Below are positions 61,001 through 64,000 of a DNA stretch of 64,000 nt, one piece after another (position 1 is the stretch's first letter; the number at the start of each line of letters is the position of its first letter). The stretch comes from Psychrobacillus sp. FSL H8-0483. GTDB lineage: Bacteria; Bacillota; Bacilli; Bacillales_A; Planococcaceae. The position numbers were made by a program, and so were the translations under genes. The stretch lies in contig NZ_CP152052.1 in assembly GCF_038637725.1 (NCBI RefSeq), positions 2,525,501 through 2,589,500 on the forward strand, read 5' to 3'. Under the pieces are notes generated by a model. It ran no database searches and was not told the DNA's origin. It was given only the letters and a program-made list of their open reading frames with translations.

Positions 61001-61008
61001 TTGTCGAA
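61001..61008. promoter_or_regulatory. Candidate Spo0A box upstream of spo0A
   Basis: TTGTCGAA at 61001-61008 matches the 0A box (TGNCGAA core) exactly, about 80 bp upstream of the candidate sigma-H promoter, in the place expected for autoregulation. Confidence 0.6.
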
Positions 61009-61040
61009 TTATCTCTATTTCCATTGTATATGTAGGAAAG

Positions 61041-61072
61041 AAAAAAGGCTACACCATAATTCGGTGTAGCCT
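61041..61072 (-). terminator. Terminator of spoIVB
   Basis: GGCTACACC-gaattat-GGTGTAGCC then TTTTTT on the minus strand, 21 bp beyond the spoIVB stop. Confidence 0.93.
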
Positions 61073-61092
61073 TCCGATTAATATCCTCAATC

Positions 61093-62049
61093 TTAAGGAT
61101 TTTTTTTCATCATTTCAGTAATTGCTAATGCTGCCCCATTTTTCGGTTTATCTACGTACATATGAGTCACAACACCAATTAATTTCTCCTGTTGCAGAAT
61201 TGGACTTCCACTCATACCTTGCAAGATTCCACCCGTTTTCTGAATGAGGTTCTCATCGGTAACAGTGAATTGAAAAACATGCCCATCTACTGACGTTACT
61301 TTTATAGTGAAGTCTTGAACTTTTTCGCCATCGATGGAAGTGCGCATTATTGCTTCACCAGTCATTATTTCTTCTTTTTCTGCAATATCTACTTGTTGCA
61401 TAGGTATATTCTCCAATGCATTTTTCTCTAACTTCCCGAACACACCATACACATTGTTTTCATTCACACCGCCAAGTGGGGAAGTATTGGACTGATGAGA
61501 AGTAATTTTATACCCAGGTTTTCCCGGTATACTTTTTTTAATCTGCTCAATAGAAGACAAATAAATCGAACCCTGTGAAAACTTTGGCGTGATTCCGGAA
61601 GTATGATCCACTATTTGGTGACCTAATGCCCCAAATTCATTTGTGGTTGGATCAAAATATGTTAAAGTACCAATCCCTTCTGTGGCATCTCTTAGAAAAG
61701 GAAGAAGTTTTAACATCTGTTCCGAATAAATTTCTTTTGTATACATTTTTTTGTTACGCTCATACTGAAGAATAATTTGCTCTTTGTCTTTTACTACGGT
61801 TTTTACATCTTCTATATTCGTTATCGTTTGGTCGTTTACTTGGTGAATAGCATCACCGGTTCGTAACCAATAATCGTCCGTTAACAAGACATCGTGGCTT
61901 AGAAATACAGCTCCATACTGAAGATCGATTTGAATCGATTGACCGAGTGGAACAACAGAGGTTTTTTGAGCAAAAGTAGGTAGACCTGCAAAGAATAAAG
62001 TAAAGAAAAGTATTGGCAAAAGCGACCAAATACGATAGCTTTTTTTCAT
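61093..62049 (-). CDS. spoIVB: SpoIVB peptidase (S55), short form
   Basis: 318 residues, about 100 fewer than I recall for B. subtilis SpoIVB. A single N-terminal helix (LLPILFFTLFFAGLPTFA), a PDZ-like region (about 30-110), and the S55 domain with GALGHQIVD (catalytic His near 149) and GMSGSPILQ (catalytic Ser near 282). It cuts SpoIVFA across the space between the two spore membranes to start sigma-K processing. TGGGAGGTG precedes the ATG. The missing residues fall before and within the PDZ region. Confidence 0.93.
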   Translation of the reverse strand: MKKSYRIWSLLPILFFTLFFAGLPTFAQKTSVVPLGQSIQIDLQYGAVFLSHDVLLTDDYWLRTGDAIHQVNDQTITNIEDVKTVVKDKEQIILQYERNKKMYTKEIYSEQMLKLLPFLRDATEGIGTLTYFDPTTNEFGALGHQIVDHTSGITPKFSQGSIYLSSIEQIKKSIPGKPGYKITSHQSNTSPLGGVNENNVYGVFGKLEKNALENIPMQQVDIAEKEEIMTGEAIMRTSIDGEKVQDFTIKVTSVDGHVFQFTVTDENLIQKTGGILQGMSGSPILQQEKLIGVVTHMYVDKPKNGAALAITEMMKKNP

Positions 62050-62113
62050 ATTTCACCTCCCATACTGATACTATGTCCTACAGAAAGAACTCTATGTGAG
62101 GTAAATAATTGAT

Positions 62114-62146
62114 AAAAAAAAGAAGACCCTAAAGAATAAGGTCTTC
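62114..62146 (-). terminator. Terminator of recN
   Basis: GAAGACC-ttattcttta-GGGTCTTC then eight T; the stem begins at the recN stop codon. Confidence 0.85.
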
Positions 62147-63848
62147 ACGCATTTCGTAAAACTTTTTTTCGATTTTTGGCTAATTTAAGCAATTCTTTTG
62201 AATGCTGTAAGGTGGTACTTGTTATTTCTGCACCAGACATCATACGACTTAGTTCCTCTGCTCGTTTTTCATCAGTTACCTCTTCGAGCATCGTAAATGT
62301 TCGATTTCCCGCTACCTCTTTTTTAATCATTAAATGCTGATCGGCCATCGCCGCAACTTGTGACAAATGGGAAATACATAATACTTGTGAGTTAGTAGCA
62401 ATCGCTGCAATTTTTTCAGCTATTGCTTGAGCCACGCGTCCACTAACTCCTGTGTCAACCTCATCAAATATGATAGAAGTAATTCCTTGGTGCTTAGAGA
62501 ATATACTTTTAAGTGCTAGCATCATTCGAGACAATTCCCCACCAGATGCAATTTTTGTGAGCGCTTTAGGCGGCTCCCCAACATTAGTTGAAATATAAAA
62601 AGATAATTCATCTAATCCATTTTCATTATAAGCTGATTTCAATGACTCATGAAACATGACTGAGAATGTAGCTTTTTCCATATAGAGCTCTTGCAGTTGC
62701 TCCATAATCGCTTCACTTAATAGATTTGCAGCAATTTTACGCTTGTCCGTTAAGTCGTTAGCCTCTAACTCTAGATCAATTTCAATCTGACGAATTTTTT
62801 CAGTCATCCTTTGTATTTGTTCATCACGATTAACTAACTGATCGAGGCTATGTTGAACTTTCTCTTGATATTGTAAAATCTCTTCAATCGAAGCCCCATA
62901 TTTTCTTTTCAGCGTTTGAATGAGCGCGAGTCGGTCCTCTACAACTAGCAATTGATTACTATCGTATTCCATTTCGTCCAATTCATTTTTTAATTGATAT
63001 GCAGCATCTTGTAGCATATAAAATGCCGAAGATACATTTTCGCTTAGCTCATGCATATTTTTATCAACATCTGAAATATCCCGTAAATCTGCCATCGCTG
63101 TTCCTATATAATCCAGTCCTCTAGATTCTGCTAGGATAGCTTCATATGCACTGCTCATTTTGTCGAAAACTTTGTGGAAGTTTAGTAGCTTCTTTTTTTC
63201 TTCCAGGAGCTGGTCTTCTTCCCCAATCCTTAATTGGGCTTCTTGAATTTCTTCTACTTGGAACGTAAATAAATCAATTTTATGGGCGATTTGTTGCTCA
63301 TTTTCTGTTAATATAGCAAGCTCTTTTTTCCACTTTTTATATTTTGCAAATAGCTCTTTATACGCCTCTTTCACAACTTTTAGCTCTTCACCTGCAAATT
63401 GATCCAGTAGATAAATATGTGCCTTGTCATCCATTAGTTCTTGGCTTTCATGTTGACCGTGAATATCTATTAAGGATGCGCCAATTTCTCTCAAAATTCC
63501 TATAGTGACAAGTTTCCCGTTCACTCGACAAACGCTTTTGCCAGAATCATTAATGTCTCTTCTTAAAATAATTGTATCTTCGTCAATGTCAATTCCAACG
63601 TCTGTCATTTTTTTAAAGACACTATGGCTGGGATTGGTAATGATAAATAAGCCTTCTAGTTCCGCTTTTTTAGCTCCATGACGGATAAATTCCTGAGAGC
63701 CTCTTCCACCGCATAATAAGTGAACAGCATCAATAATAATGGATTTCCCTGCGCCTGTCTCTCCAGTTAACACAGTAAGTCCCTCTTCAAAGCTCACTGT
63801 GAGTTCATCAATAATGGCAAAATTTTTAATGGATAATTCCTTTAACAA
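62145..63848 (-). CDS. recN: DNA repair protein RecN
   Basis: 567 residues, SMC-like. Walker A GETGAGKSIIIDA (about 30-42), a long central coiled coil (about 150-380), signature ASGGELSRMMLALK (about 430-443) and Walker B IIFDEVDTGVSGRVAQ (about 455-470). It gathers DNA ends in double-strand break repair. TTG start with AAAGAGGTGAAGG upstream. It sits between argR and spoIVB as in B. subtilis. Slightly longer loops only, no defects. Confidence 0.96.
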   Translation of the reverse strand: MLKELSIKNFAIIDELTVSFEEGLTVLTGETGAGKSIIIDAVHLLCGGRGSQEFIRHGAKKAELEGLFIITNPSHSVFKKMTDVGIDIDEDTIILRRDINDSGKSVCRVNGKLVTIGILREIGASLIDIHGQHESQELMDDKAHIYLLDQFAGEELKVVKEAYKELFAKYKKWKKELAILTENEQQIAHKIDLFTFQVEEIQEAQLRIGEEDQLLEEKKKLLNFHKVFDKMSSAYEAILAESRGLDYIGTAMADLRDISDVDKNMHELSENVSSAFYMLQDAAYQLKNELDEMEYDSNQLLVVEDRLALIQTLKRKYGASIEEILQYQEKVQHSLDQLVNRDEQIQRMTEKIRQIEIDLELEANDLTDKRKIAANLLSEAIMEQLQELYMEKATFSVMFHESLKSAYNENGLDELSFYISTNVGEPPKALTKIASGGELSRMMLALKSIFSKHQGITSIIFDEVDTGVSGRVAQAIAEKIAAIATNSQVLCISHLSQVAAMADQHLMIKKEVAGNRTFTMLEEVTDEKRAEELSRMMSGAEITSTTLQHSKELLKLAKNRKKVLRNA

Positions 63849-63864
63849 TAGCCTTCACCTCTTT

Positions 63865-64000
63865 TTAAAGCATCTCTAATAAGCGATTTTTCACTATTTC
63901 ACTGTCTTTTTCTTCTCTACATAATATTAAACATGTATCATCTCCGCAAATCGTCCCAAGTATTTCTGTCCAATCCAAATAGTCGATTAACGAACCAATT
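63865..64000 (-). CDS. argR: Arginine repressor ArgR/AhrC (partial, N-terminus off the right edge)
   Basis: The last 44 codons are visible and end with TAA at 63867-63865. [20 protein letters not shown] is the arginine-binding, oligomerisation end of ArgR, and KNRLLEML closes it. The remaining two thirds, including the DNA-binding domain, lie outside. ArgR represses arginine biosynthesis and activates its breakdown; in this order (argR, recN, spoIVB, spo0A) the synteny of Bacillales is clear. Gap to recN 16 bp. Confidence 0.9.
   Translation of the reverse strand, partial: IGSLIDYLDWTEILGTICGDDTCLILCREEKDSEIVKNRLLEML

Noticed and set aside
1-64000. CRISPR array, tRNA or rRNA genes, prophage
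   Set aside because: No regularly spaced identical direct repeats with unique spacers, no tRNA cloverleaf or rRNA sequence, and no phage structural genes were seen.

Overview
The window reads as a low-GC, endospore-forming member of Bacillales. The block at 48.9-64 kb (partial argR/ahrC, recN, spoIVB, spo0A, then a FapA-like gene, a yqiK-like GDPD gene, yqzF, bkdR and the bkd genes) has the gene order known from Bacillus subtilis. The missing ptb/buk, the short SpoIVB and the dispersed repeats suggest the Lysinibacillus/Psychrobacillus/Sporosarcina side of the order rather than B. subtilis itself. That placement is inference, since no rRNA or tRNA gene is present.

Layout. (1) 0-5.5 kb: small single genes (DUF2785, DUF5412, two GNATs, a lipoprotein, a small membrane protein, DUF6176, an alpha/beta hydrolase), all on the minus strand, most followed by a copy of one hairpin repeat. 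(2) 5.5-19.7 kb: a complete reductive pyrimidine degradation locus. The minus-strand operon is pydC-like amidohydrolase, dihydropyrimidinase, preT, preA, NCS1 permease and a small unknown gene. The divergent plus-strand genes are two PucR regulators, a class III aminotransferase and a CoA-acylating semialdehyde dehydrogenase. Together they would take uracil through dihydrouracil, N-carbamoyl-beta-alanine, beta-alanine and malonate semialdehyde to acetyl-CoA. GC-rich dispersed repeats sit between the plus-strand genes. (3) 19.8-37.5 kb: a second accessory region with a GC-rich methyltransferase of foreign composition, AraC plus EamA exporter, three NUDIX hydrolases, cupin, LysR, transposase remnant, phosphatase, SLH-domain exported protein, HAF-repeat protein, two alpha/beta hydrolases, several gene fragments, and again the hairpin repeat between nearly every gene. 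(4) 37.5-48.3 kb: a T-box-controlled second-type methionyl-tRNA synthetase, citA/citR, a cation efflux protein, YolD, an LLM oxidoreductase, a VOC protein and small unknown genes. (5) 48.9-57 kb: branched-chain amino acid catabolism (leucine dehydrogenase and branched-chain 2-oxoacid dehydrogenase) behind a BkdR that lacks the sigma-54 contact loop. (6) 57-64 kb: phospholipid phosphodiesterase, FapA-like protein, sporulation master regulator, SpoIVB, RecN and the end of ArgR.

The most interesting signal is the dispersed hairpin repeat family (about 19 copies at 1.3-4.5 kb, 20.7-36.3 kb and 48 kb). Nearly all copies have the same orientation and most lie 10-60 bp beyond the stop codon of an unrelated one-gene unit. 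The repeat is absent from the metabolic operons and the sporulation block. The arrangement resembles integron cassettes or a MITE family, but no integrase or transposase for it is in the window. Other points worth attention: BkdR without GAFTGA, a probable in-frame nonsense codon truncating the NCS1 permease, a 21-bp phased GCGACA array, a perfect 8+8 bp palindrome between pydC and pucR, and several decayed genes between the repeats.
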